A DNA stretch of 19,863 bases, taken from NCBI GenBank assembly GCA_937868245.1, contig CALMMI010000104.1, forward strand, positions 1 to 19,863. The letters run 5' to 3'. The DNA comes from an uncultured Ignavibacteria bacterium. Its GTDB lineage: Bacteria > Bacteroidota > Ignavibacteria > Kapaibacteriales > UBA961. A program made the translations under genes and the position numbers. Of the stretch, positions 1-6,609 are shown piece by piece; positions within the stretch are counted from its first letter, which is position 1; each line of letters starts with the position of its first letter. The notes below the pieces were generated by a model. It was not told where the DNA came from. It saw nothing but the letters and a program-made list of their open reading frames with translations, and made no database searches.

Positions 1-213
1 TTTCTGCAAATAGACATTCTTCTTATTCTGTTCAGTAAGGGTGGTAATGGTATAGATATATTTTCCGTCTGAAGTTACTTGCATCTGGGAGATTGCACCT
101 GTGGTATCCGTTGTTTCCTTATATGCGCCCATATCATTCCAACCGCTTTGGGCTTCGGCTGCATAGAACGAAAACACTACAAGCAGTACAACTAAAATAT
201 GCTTCAAAGACAT
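1..213 (-). CDS. Secreted protein, N-terminal part only (runs off left edge)
   Basis: An open frame of exactly 71 codons runs from an ATG at 213 to base 1 without a stop, so the C-terminus lies outside the window. Residues 1-22 form a signal peptide: a Lys near the start, a hydrophobic run (ILVVLLVVFSFYA) and a likely cleavage after AEAQ. The mature part begins SGWNDMGAYKE and contains MQVTSDGKYIYTITT, which looks like one blade of a beta-propeller (the pattern DGKYIY). An AAGGAG sequence lies just upstream, with an unusually short spacing of one base to the ATG, so initiation may not depend on it. Protein export is well supported. The function is not identifiable from this fragment. Confidence 0.7.
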   Translation of the reverse strand, partial: MSLKHILVVLLVVFSFYAAEAQSGWNDMGAYKETTDTTGAISQMQVTSDGKYIYTITTLTEQNKKNVYLQK

Positions 214-895
214 GCTCCTTTCAAAAGTGAATGGTTGATGATCCTTTTATTTTCCCTGTTCTTGCTGATCTTCATAATAAAGACTCTTAATACCAACGGG
301 TTCTAAATACATTCATTGACTTTTTAAGAACTCTTCCCTATTACGTATGAAAATCACCATACCATTGATTGTATGATAGAATTATCGTTATCTATTTATA
401 CTGAAAGAGGTCTAATTTGTTCCATCAGTCTGCTCTTCATGTGACTCAAACAGCTTAGTAATACTTCAACCGGAAGATTCTATATAAGACTATAGCTATT
501 GCTCAATGTAAATATTATGAAACCACTGCTATTAGATACTACTACCCCGTTCATAAGAAGTCTTCAGGGCAATATTTTTCTACCTTACTGCTATTCTCCC
601 CAAAAATCGGTGATATGGTCAAGACAATTCCAACAATCCTACCGCCCAGGATGAAAGAATCGTCGTGTTCTTCTGATTTCCAGGTCAAATAGCGGCTTTC
701 TTTCCTTTTCATAAGACTTGATTCTATGAATGAGCTTCAAAATAACTTCTTTCAACTCGATAAAGTGATCTGTAATGGACTTTTTCTGCGTTTTTATCTC
801 TTTGTACCGGAAGAAATGAGGTGTTTGCATCTGAATGGTAAGCACAAATAATGATATGGTATAGTAGAAGCGGTAAAATACCCGTTTTTTAGGCG
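214..895. other. Gene-poor interval
   Basis: No convincing gene, RNA or terminator is seen here. A 68-codon minus-strand frame (639-845) starts with GTG, has no recognisable domain and is probably chance. The stretch separates the secreted-protein gene on the left from the replicon-like block on the right, and presumably contains the promoter of the former. Confidence 0.4.
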
Positions 896-990
896 TTTTT
901 CATCGAAAAAACGACGAAATGTTGAAAATTTCGTTACTTTGTACCCTCATTTTTAAGGCAAAAACACATTTTGGTTATAAATAACCAAAA
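896..990 (+). repeat. Left copy of diverged ~100-bp end repeat
   Basis: This copy contains, in order, a T-run with CATCGAAAAAACG, the word CGAAATGTTG (915-924) inside a small inverted repeat (914-920 with 928-934), and a 22-nt palindrome at 969-990 (TTTTGGTTAT, then AA, then ATAACCAAAA). The same items occur in the same order and orientation at 8172-8279, where the 22-nt palindrome is 20/22 identical. The two copies flank the minus-strand replicon block. They could be element ends, attachment-site relics or duplicated regulatory DNA. Confidence 0.45.
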
Positions 991-1106
991 AATCATGTTC
1001 GTAAAACACTCAATTTTCACTCACTGTAGAATCATTTTTAGTTCAAAAAACAATCGTATATGCTCAATTCACGATCATATCTGAAATTTTTCCATATAAA
1101 ACACAT

Positions 1107-1134
1107 AAAAACAGAGGTTTATAGCTCTGTTTTT
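1107..1134. terminator. Bidirectional terminator-like hairpin
   Basis: A perfect 10-bp stem (AAAAACAGAG at 1107-1116 with CTCTGTTTTT at 1125-1134) encloses an 8-nt loop. The stem ends in T-runs read from either strand, so it could act in both directions. For the minus-strand genes it lies about 190 nt beyond the stop of the P-loop gene at 1322. Confidence 0.5.
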
Positions 1135-1154
1135 GGAATTTTTACGTTTTTTTG

Positions 1155-1242
1155 AAGATAAAATCCACAATTCCACAACAGAAAGAGAATTTTTGCTCCG
1201 GTTTTCTTGAAAATTTGACAAGAATCGTTGGGATTTTATCTT
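1155..1242. repeat. Nested inverted repeat between left end and P-loop gene
   Basis: A perfect 12-bp inverted repeat (AAGATAAAATCC at 1155-1166, GGATTTTATCTT at 1231-1242) encloses a second 6-bp stem (TTCTTG at 1204-1209, CAAGAA at 1219-1224) and is followed by T's on the plus strand. It could be a structured RNA, a long terminator or a single-strand DNA structure such as a replication or transfer signal. Nothing here distinguishes these. Confidence 0.35.
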
Positions 1243-1321
1243 TTTTCTCATTTTTTATCTTCTTGAGGAAATTCTTATTCAACTTTTAGAATGAAATGAG
1301 TCCTACAATAGTATTTTTGAT

Positions 1322-1744
1322 TCAAACAAGTTCCTGAAGTCTATTAAATAATATTTGAGCATCTTGTTGGTTAGCTTTTGATTGTTGCTCTGTTCCTTCT
1401 TTTACTGATTTACTTATATATTCTATATCATATTGTGTAAATTTTTCTATCGCTTCAATAGTTCCGCCGGAAGTACGACAAGCACAAATGCAAATAGAAC
1501 ATTTATTCTTCTCTATTAGATACCTAAAATTACTTTCTACTATTTCTCGACTATCCCCTGAGCTTACAATACCTATTAACGTACCATTCTTCTTAAATAC
1601 TGCCCTGAAATCTCCTCTTTCTTTTTCTTCTCGAAAGGAAGTTGTATCAATTGCGTAATGATTAGCTTCTAACATTTTATACAACAACCTAATTGTTGTA
1701 GTTTTACCTCTTCGTGACGCCCCTTTGAGTGCAATGATATTCAT
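1322..1744 (-). CDS. Small P-loop NTPase, last gene of the replicon block
   Basis: This 140-residue protein opens with beta-strand NIIALK and a Walker A motif GASRRGKTTT (residues 8-17), so it should bind ATP or GTP. The Walker A is the classical GxxxxGKT form. It lacks the second-position lysine of ParA/MinD (KGGxGKT), so it is not a standard ParA despite sitting in a replicon with a ParB-like protein. A short Cys-rich strand (CSICICACR, about residues 82-90) occupies the middle, and no clear Walker B aspartate follows. It starts 55 bp after the HTH/coiled-coil gene in the same direction, so the two are probably co-transcribed. It may be a non-canonical partition or maintenance ATPase. That role is inferred from context only. 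Confidence 0.7.
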   Translation of the reverse strand: MNIIALKGASRRGKTTTIRLLYKMLEANHYAIDTTSFREEKERGDFRAVFKKNGTLIGIVSSGDSREIVESNFRYLIEKNKCSICICACRTSGGTIEAIEKFTQYDIEYISKSVKEGTEQQSKANQQDAQILFNRLQELV

Positions 1745-1799
1745 TTTGTATCCTTAGTAAATTGTTTATAATGATTCAAAGTGCTATTCTTGTAATCAT

Positions 1800-2189
1800 T
1801 TACTTCTTTTGTTCTGCTATCCTCTTTTGTTCTGCCATCTTCTTTTGTTCTGCTATCATTCTTTGTTCTTCAATCTTTCTTTCACGTTCCTCTGTGTATC
1901 TTCTGTCTTCCTCTTCTCGCTTCCGTTTTGCTTCCCAGATTTCCATTATGATCGTACAATAAATTTCCTTTCCTATTTCTTCTTCTAATATTTGAGCATA
2001 TCGTAACTTGATCATTGCATCCTCTGAAATCCAACGTCTGATAGTTACAGCAGACTTGCCAATTGCCGCTCCGTATTCTTCATGATTTAGACCATAACGA
2101 GATAATATTGTTCGTAACTCATATCCGGTTATTGCATACCTATCCCCTGTTTTGATTGCTTGTTCTGGATTGTTATGTGGCTTTTCCAT
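1800..2189 (-). CDS. HTH DNA-binding protein with C-terminal coiled coil
   Basis: The chosen ATG at 2187-2189 gives 129 residues. A longer frame opens with TTG at 2306, but it runs through a promoter-like element and translates to unlikely sequence. Residues about 20-55 (YELRTILSRYGLNHEEYGAAIGKSAVTIRRW) form a Cro/XRE-like helix-turn-helix, with GKSAVTIRRW as the recognition helix. From residue 80 the protein becomes a highly charged coiled coil (AKRKREEEDRRYTEERERKIEEQ) ending in three near-identical heptad-scale repeats of IAEQKK type, encoded by an 18-bp tandem repeat. The likely role is a dimeric or oligomeric repressor or DNA-bridging factor for the neighbouring origin. It is followed 55 bp on by the P-loop gene. 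Function is inferred from domain type and position. Confidence 0.7.
   Translation of the reverse strand: MEKPHNNPEQAIKTGDRYAITGYELRTILSRYGLNHEEYGAAIGKSAVTIRRWISEDAMIKLRYAQILEEEIGKEIYCTIIMEIWEAKRKREEEDRRYTEERERKIEEQRMIAEQKKMAEQKRIAEQKK
1803..1860. repeat. 18-bp tandem repeat in coiled-coil 3' end
   Basis: About three units of TCTTTTGTTCTGCYATC type lie at the very end of the HTH/coiled-coil gene and encode the (I/M)AEQK(K/R) repeats. Such in-frame tandem DNA can vary in copy number and so change the length of the coil. Confidence 0.7.
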
Positions 2190-2278
2190 ATAATTCAATT
2201 TTATGAGATGTAATGAGAAAAACGCTTTACTTATAATCCGGAGGACATGTTTTTCTGCAAAGTATAAGAGTCGATAAC

Positions 2279-2286
2279 CAAAGATA
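2279..2286 (-). promoter_or_regulatory. Candidate promoter -7 element for the HTH/P-loop pair
   Basis: On the minus strand this reads TATCTTTG, a full match to the Bacteroidota -7 consensus TAnnTTTG, about 90 nt upstream of the ATG at 2189. No perfect TTTG lies 19 bp upstream. The place of the -33 box is taken by the edge of the 22-bp palindrome at 2307-2328, suggesting repressor control. Confidence 0.45.
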
Positions 2287-2306
2287 ATAGAGTCTTTTGT
2301 TCTCAA

Positions 2307-2328
2307 GTTTTGTCAATATTGACAAAAC
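2307..2328. repeat. 22-bp palindrome, copy 1 (candidate partition/operator site)
   Basis: This is a perfect palindrome with half-site GTTTTGTCAAT followed by its exact complement. It sits between the origin repeats and the HTH gene, next to the -7 element at 2279-2286. Other copies are at 5892-5913, 6078-6099 and 7481-7502. Confidence 0.75.
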
Positions 2329-2414
2329 CTAACTATAAATTTTCAATAATTATCTTAGTGATAATGTAAGTAAGTCTATTTATTTCAAAAACATACTAAA
2401 ACATTACTAATATT

Positions 2415-2699
2415 ACCAATTTATACCAATTTATACCAATTTTATAATGTTATTAATAACCTTATTATACTATAGGTTACATAAAGCATTACCAATATTA
2501 CCAATATTTTTCCTTCTTCCAGTGATACCATTGATGAGAACATCCATGTTCTCATTCTTCCTTTTCTACTACTTTATGTATCTAAGATAATTAGAAAATA
2601 TTGGTAATATTGGTAATATACTAACTAAGTATAATAAATATAATAAAGTTAAGTTACAATCAAAAACGGTAAATTTTAGTAAGAATTGGTAATATTGGT
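2415..2699. other. Iteron-rich candidate replication origin
   Basis: Nine ACCAAT cores lie in 285 bp. Plus-strand cores start at 2415, 2425 and 2435 (10-bp period, ACCAATTTAT units) and at 2491 and 2500 (9-bp period). Minus-strand cores are at 2600-2605, 2609-2614, 2685-2690 and 2694-2699. The blocks at 2488-2510 and 2595-2617 are perfect 23-bp inverted complements. Between them lies a 22-nt palindrome, ATGAGAACAT-CC-ATGTTCTCAT (2534-2555). The rest is almost pure A/T, as expected for a DNA-unwinding element. Iterons beside a primase-helicase gene are the usual layout of an iteron-controlled origin. A tenth related word occurs inside the replication gene at 4864-4878. Origin activity is inferred. 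Confidence 0.65.
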
Positions 2700-2763
2700 A
2701 TGTACCTAAAATATAAAGTTATTACATTGTATTTTATAATCATAGCAGACTTTATTATAGTAG

Positions 2764-5307
2764 TTACAACGTTACAAGCTTGTAACATTTTGTTGTTTTA
2801 CCCTCAGATTGTATTGTTTCACCATCCGGTAGTTTTATATTATTATAGGTGCAATACATCTTTAGCCATTTACCAACTATTATCTTACTCGGTTTATCTT
2901 TGTCCTTATCACCAAATCCTACAAAATCTAAATAGTCATTATAGAATTCAGAGCATGGTATTTTTATATCTCTTGGGACATTCACCATATATTCTAAAAA
3001 TTCACGGTTGGTTGCACTCAATAGCTTTTTCTCATCAATGGTTGCTGATCCATAGTTTGGGATTCTGCTTTCATTTTGAAAATATTTCTGAACGCATAGA
3101 AGCATAAAATTGTAAAAAACATTCCATTGATCCCTGCTCCAAGTATGAAAAAATTGTGATCCAAATTCGTGTTCCGGCTTAAAGGAGCTACTATAATAGC
3201 ATAGTAGTTCCATTTCAAATTTCCTTCCTTTATCTGATTCTGAATTACCCTGTATTCCATAATTCGTACTGATTACTATTTTAGGGGATTCTTCAGCTGA
3301 TAAATTTATCCTGTGTTGTCCCTTCTTCTCAAAACTTAATCCTTCGGTAATTGCAGAATACAATCGCTGAAAATCAAAGTATTTTTTTACATCATCAAAG
3401 AACATAATTTTAGTATCAAGTTCTATTTGTTGGTAACAGAATTGAGAATCGAACGAAAATGTTTTACCATCTATTATGGCAGTATTGCGTAACATTCTAA
3501 TTGCTTGCATGATTAACCCTTTTCCAGTTCGTCCTTGAGGTTCATCATCTATATTAGCTTCTGATAGAATAACGGAAAACTTATTGGCAGTAGTTTTGAA
3601 GTCATGGAGTAAATAACCCATTGTACAGAGTAATGAAGTATGTCGTTCTGCATCAAACTTTTTTTTCGGTTCTTTGATTGAACAGATGTTTTTAGTAAAT
3701 TTCACATAATCAAATTGTTCTATTTTGTTATGTTGGTTTTCTGGTATTACTTCAAAATTGTGTTGAATAATTTGAGATTTCCAGATTGGTGCGCTCAGTT
3801 CTTTATAAGGTTTTAGTTGGATTGTGTCTTTTGAAACTTCAACAAATCCATTTTTAAAGAAGTAGAAAGATTCGTTTGCAGTATCTTGGAGAAATTTTAT
3901 TCTTTTGATAGGTAAGCTGTCTAATTTGTTCTTTTCTACATATACATTTATTCCTCTTCTCAGGACTGCTCTTAGTTGTTCCTTACTGAAGTTACCGGAG
4001 ATTTTATCGGGTAATAACTCAATACAATGATTAGTTAGTAAGTTTCTTATCAAACCTTCATTTGATTGACATACTACATTATTCTTGATTTGGACAATCA
4101 TTCGATTAAGAGAATTTTCATCTAATGCTAACAGGCAAAATCCATCTTTAATTAGAAATTCGATAATACCGTCCACATCAATCTTTAGTTCTGGTTTTCC
4201 GCGTTTATCTTCTACCTCATGCCAAAATATAAATGGTAGTTCTTCTTGTGTTATTTCACCAGTTTGAGTGTTTGTATGCTCTACTATATGGTTCTTTTTA
4301 GAAGGAAAATTTCTCTGGTTGAACTCGTTTCGAGCTTGCTCAATTTGGGCTGGTGTAATTGGTTTATTAGTGCCATGTTCAATAGCAGTTTCTATTTCTT
4401 TTAATGCTTTATCCGGGGGTAATGTACTATTGCTAATGACGGCATTTTCCACACAATTCAAAGCGTATTCTTTTGAAAAGTAGCCACCTGCTATGTATCC
4501 ACCAAGTAATTCTCCTACTTTTAATCTTGTGTTATGTTTATTACCGCTTGTGGAGTGATTCAATAGGTTAATTGCAGTTTCAATTGCTCTATTTCCATCC
4601 TTTTTTTGAATGGTAATTTTGGTTGATTGTGAAAAATCTAATGGCTTTTGTATGTCTATAGTGGATTGAAGGTTTATATGAGTAGAACTTATTTCTTGGT
4701 TAATAAAAAGCTCGGCATGAGGATTGCGGAAAAGGTTATTATCATAACTGATAAAGCACAGACGATAGACATCTTTTGTAGATCTATCAATTTCAAGATT
4801 ATATTCTCTTTTGTAGTACTTCTCTGCTTCAATAAAAGATTCTAAATGATACTTATCATTGATATTTATACCAATTTTTAAACCATTGCCACCTATTGAT
4901 GAAAAACAAAAAAGTGTATGTTTATCATTTTCAAGTGTATGCCTTATAGTTTGAATTTGTTCCGGTGGTATATTGTCAATATCAATTTGTAATATACCAG
5001 TATGATAAATTAGTTTGTCAGTTGTTATACCATTAGTAGAATCAGCTTTTCTATGATTACATTTTGCTGATAAGGTAAAACCAGCGACTTTTGTTCTCTT
5101 AAATTCATTGTAGCTTTCTTTTTGGTTGATTGAATATAAACGCCGAGCTTCATTCACTTGATCGGCATAGACACCGTTTTGAATGTTATTCAATAATGTA
5201 TCCAACGTCAAAAATTGTGGTTTTGTCGTTGTTTGTGCATTTTTAAACAAGGAGATTTCTTTGTTGAATATTTCAGAGTTTGTCAGTTCTGGTAATTCGT
5301 CCGGCAT
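2764..5307 (-). CDS. Primase-helicase replication initiator (VirE_N/BT4734-type, SF3-like helicase)
   Basis: The ATG at 5305-5307 is preferred (847 residues), with AAAGGTG ending six bases upstream. The alternative GTG at 5316 would overlap that ribosome-binding site. The N-terminal part resembles the BT4734/VirE_N primase-like fold: acidic LQIDID (about 106-111), SSIGGNGLKI (about 136-145) and DRSTKDVYRLCF (about 174-185). Residues about 255-315 look like a primase-C-terminal helical domain ending EIETAIEHG. The C-terminal half is a P-loop helicase with Walker A GRTGKG (about 592-597), Walker B IMFFDD (about 634-639), sensor KIVISTNY (about 676-683) and a likely arginine finger in KGRKFEMEL. 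It should prime and unwind DNA at the adjacent iteron origin, downstream of its stop codon. The leader carries a candidate antisense RNA gene. Confidence 0.88.
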   Translation of the reverse strand: MPDELPELTNSEIFNKEISLFKNAQTTTKPQFLTLDTLLNNIQNGVYADQVNEARRLYSINQKESYNEFKRTKVAGFTLSAKCNHRKADSTNGITTDKLIYHTGILQIDIDNIPPEQIQTIRHTLENDKHTLFCFSSIGGNGLKIGININDKYHLESFIEAEKYYKREYNLEIDRSTKDVYRLCFISYDNNLFRNPHAELFINQEISSTHINLQSTIDIQKPLDFSQSTKITIQKKDGNRAIETAINLLNHSTSGNKHNTRLKVGELLGGYIAGGYFSKEYALNCVENAVISNSTLPPDKALKEIETAIEHGTNKPITPAQIEQARNEFNQRNFPSKKNHIVEHTNTQTGEITQEELPFIFWHEVEDKRGKPELKIDVDGIIEFLIKDGFCLLALDENSLNRMIVQIKNNVVCQSNEGLIRNLLTNHCIELLPDKISGNFSKEQLRAVLRRGINVYVEKNKLDSLPIKRIKFLQDTANESFYFFKNGFVEVSKDTIQLKPYKELSAPIWKSQIIQHNFEVIPENQHNKIEQFDYVKFTKNICSIKEPKKKFDAERHTSLLCTMGYLLHDFKTTANKFSVILSEANIDDEPQGRTGKGLIMQAIRMLRNTAIIDGKTFSFDSQFCYQQIELDTKIMFFDDVKKYFDFQRLYSAITEGLSFEKKGQHRINLSAEESPKIVISTNYGIQGNSESDKGRKFEMELLCYYSSSFKPEHEFGSQFFHTWSRDQWNVFYNFMLLCVQKYFQNESRIPNYGSATIDEKKLLSATNREFLEYMVNVPRDIKIPCSEFYNDYLDFVGFGDKDKDKPSKIIVGKWLKMYCTYNNIKLPDGETIQSEGKTTKCYKLVTL

Positions 5308-5352
5308 GAATAGCACCTTTCAATGAGTATTGAATGAGCGATGCTACTTTGG

Positions 5353-5386
5353 TTATGGGAGTGCTTTGTAGCAACAGTACCCATAA
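5353..5386 (-). promoter_or_regulatory. Inverted repeat in the replication-gene leader
   Basis: TTATGGG at 5353-5359 pairs with CCCATAA at 5380-5386, and TGCTAC at 5342-5347 can alternatively pair with GTAGCA at 5368-5373. The two stems overlap, so they are mutually exclusive folds just upstream of the ribosome-binding site. Competing leader folds are typical of RNA-controlled replication genes. The regulatory role is inferred. Confidence 0.4.
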
Positions 5387-5394
5387 AATTTTCT

Positions 5395-5425
5395 TTTGAT
5401 AAAGAAAAATTTATCCGTACTTTTG
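5395..5425 (+). promoter_or_regulatory. Bacteroidota-type promoter for a short plus-strand RNA
   Basis: TTTG at 5395-5398, exactly 19 bp, then TACTTTTG at 5418-5425 matches the Bacteroidota sigma consensus TTTG-N19-TAnnTTTG fully. It points away from every annotated gene's coding direction in this block. Transcription would start near 5430. Confidence 0.6.
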
Positions 5426-5430
5426 CTGTT

Positions 5431-5511
5431 GGAGTACAACACATACCGTTCCCGCGGTAGCTTGATTTTTAGTAGCGGACTTTGCTTTTGCCGAGCAAAA
5501 TCCGCTTTTTA
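5431..5511 (+). ncRNA. Candidate ~80-nt antisense RNA opposite the rep leader
   Basis: This stretch lies between the full-match promoter at 5395-5425 and a terminator hairpin at 5474-5506 followed by T's. Stem pairs are TACCG (5444-5448) with CGGTA (5455-5459), and the two-part terminator stem. It is transcribed opposite to, and upstream of, the primase-helicase gene, where a counter-transcribed copy-number RNA would be expected. The 5' end is estimated. No protein of note is encoded. Confidence 0.5.
5474..5511 (+). terminator. Rho-independent terminator of the plus-strand RNA
   Basis: AGCGGA (5474-5479) pairs with TCCGCT (5501-5506) and, after one mismatch, TTTGCT (5481-5486) pairs with AGCAAA (5494-5499), leaving a 7-nt loop. 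The stem is followed by TTTTT then ATTTT. There is no T-run on the minus-strand side, so the direction is plus. Confidence 0.65.
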
Positions 5512-5619
5512 TTTTAAATTTAAGATAAGTTTTCGATTTATTCCTATGAATTTTTTTGTTGGGGAAAACTTCTTACAACGAAATATTTTATTGTGGAAAA
5601 CTATTTACTAGTAATGATG

Positions 5620-6480
5620 TTATCCGTAAGATTGTCTAACCAATTCACGTAAAATTTCTGCAACTGACTTGTGCTGCTCTTTTGCTAAGTCTTGTAGTTT
5701 ATTTTTGATTTCTTCTGTAAACCTTACCTTAACTTCTTTCATTTCTGTTCGTTTCTTGTTTTTGTCTTGAGGAGTTTGCTTTGCTCTTTTTTTCAAAATA
5801 TATGCCTGTGCTTTTTCTTCCGAAATACCAAGTTCTAATACAAGCTCTGTAACTTTACGTAGTTCATTTTTAGTTAGTTCTATTGATTCAGGTTTTGTCA
5901 ATTTTGACAAAACTTCCTCTTTCTGATTTAGTTGTGCTTTCGCTTTTTGCAATGTGAATAGACCGTTTTTGACTTGGTCAAATAACTCTATGTTAGTTTC
6001 TCGAATTTGTTTAGCAAGTGATATATATCCACCTGACACGCCAAAAGATTGCGCCGCTATGTTACGACTATTCTCAGGTTTTGTCAATTTTGACAAATCT
6101 TCACCCTTACGAATAGCACTCATTTTACTACTTAGATTTGCTTTGGTTATTCGTTCTAATTCCGGTAATAGTTCAACAGCTAAACATGCTTTTTGGCTTG
6201 TGTTTAAATGCCGTCTTTGTAAGTTCAGACTAATTACAAATGTAAGTAAATCACTTTCAGTCCCTTCATAATTACGGAAAGTTGGTTCTATTCCTCTTTC
6301 TAAACAAGCTAAATATCTATTACGCCCATCTATAATTTGACCTTTAAAAAGATAAATAGGTTGTATTAGCCCATTTTGTTCAATATTATCTTTTAATGAT
6401 TCAAATTCATTTTCCGTCATCATCGGGAAAATGTTAGCGACGGAATGAAATTCTATTCTTGTATCCTTACTCTTTTTCAT
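5620..6480 (-). CDS. ParB-like partition protein with C-terminal ribbon-helix-helix
   Basis: The protein has 286 residues. Residues about 8-90 form a ParB/Srx-type domain with the signature DGRNRYLA (51-58), the position of the CTP-binding GERRxxA motif in ParB. Residues about 138-160 (NIAAQSFGVSGGYISLAKQI) form the ParB helix-turn-helix. The last about 40 residues (VKVRFTEEIKNKLQDLAKEQ..SVAEILRELVRQS) match a ribbon-helix-helix fold: one strand and two helices. So it has two DNA-binding domains. The octapeptide LSKLTKPE occurs twice (129-136 and 191-198), and both copies are encoded by a palindrome that is also found outside the gene. It sits between the MerR-like gene and the replication gene, all on the minus strand. 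A role in segregation or plasmid copy control is likely. No canonical ParA accompanies it. Confidence 0.82.
   Translation of the reverse strand: MKKSKDTRIEFHSVANIFPMMTENEFESLKDNIEQNGLIQPIYLFKGQIIDGRNRYLACLERGIEPTFRNYEGTESDLLTFVISLNLQRRHLNTSQKACLAVELLPELERITKANLSSKMSAIRKGEDLSKLTKPENSRNIAAQSFGVSGGYISLAKQIRETNIELFDQVKNGLFTLQKAKAQLNQKEEVLSKLTKPESIELTKNELRKVTELVLELGISEEKAQAYILKKRAKQTPQDKNKKRTEMKEVKVRFTEEIKNKLQDLAKEQHKSVAEILRELVRQSYG
5892..5913. repeat. 22-bp palindrome, copy 2, inside the ParB-like gene
   Basis: This copy is identical to copy 1 except for one central base (TT instead of TA), so both arms are intact. Read on the minus strand it encodes LSKLTK at residues 191-196 of the ParB-like protein. 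Confidence 0.75.
6078..6099. repeat. 22-bp palindrome, copy 3, inside the ParB-like gene
   Basis: This copy has the same sequence as copy 2 with one further change near its right end (AAATC instead of AAAAC). It encodes LSKLTK at residues 129-134, in the same frame as copy 2 and directly before the HTH. Confidence 0.75.
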
Positions 6481-6609
6481 TTATTATAAATCCTGTTCTA
6501 TTTCTTTCTTTGTTTCTGATATAAGTTTCATTCTGGTTATATTCAGTTTAATAGATTTTTACTGTATTCTTTTAGGTTAGCTGAGAGAATTTATTGCTAC
6601 AATGGTAAG

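Noticed and set aside
639..845. 68-codon minus-strand frame
   Set aside because: It has a GTG start, no ribosome-binding site, no recognisable domain and no gene partner. It could be a decayed gene but cannot be supported.
1800..2306. Longer version of the HTH/coiled-coil protein starting at TTG 2306
   Set aside because: It would include the promoter-like element at 2279-2286 and abut the palindrome, and the first 39 residues look non-coding. The ATG at 2189 is preferred.
2415..2699. CRISPR array
   Set aside because: The repeats are short (9-10 bp), continuous and partly inverted, with no spacers and no cas genes. They fit iterons.
2700..3107. 135-codon plus-strand frame
   Set aside because: It lies opposite the primase-helicase gene and reads as its shadow, with a Tyr/Leu/Ile-rich sequence and no domain.
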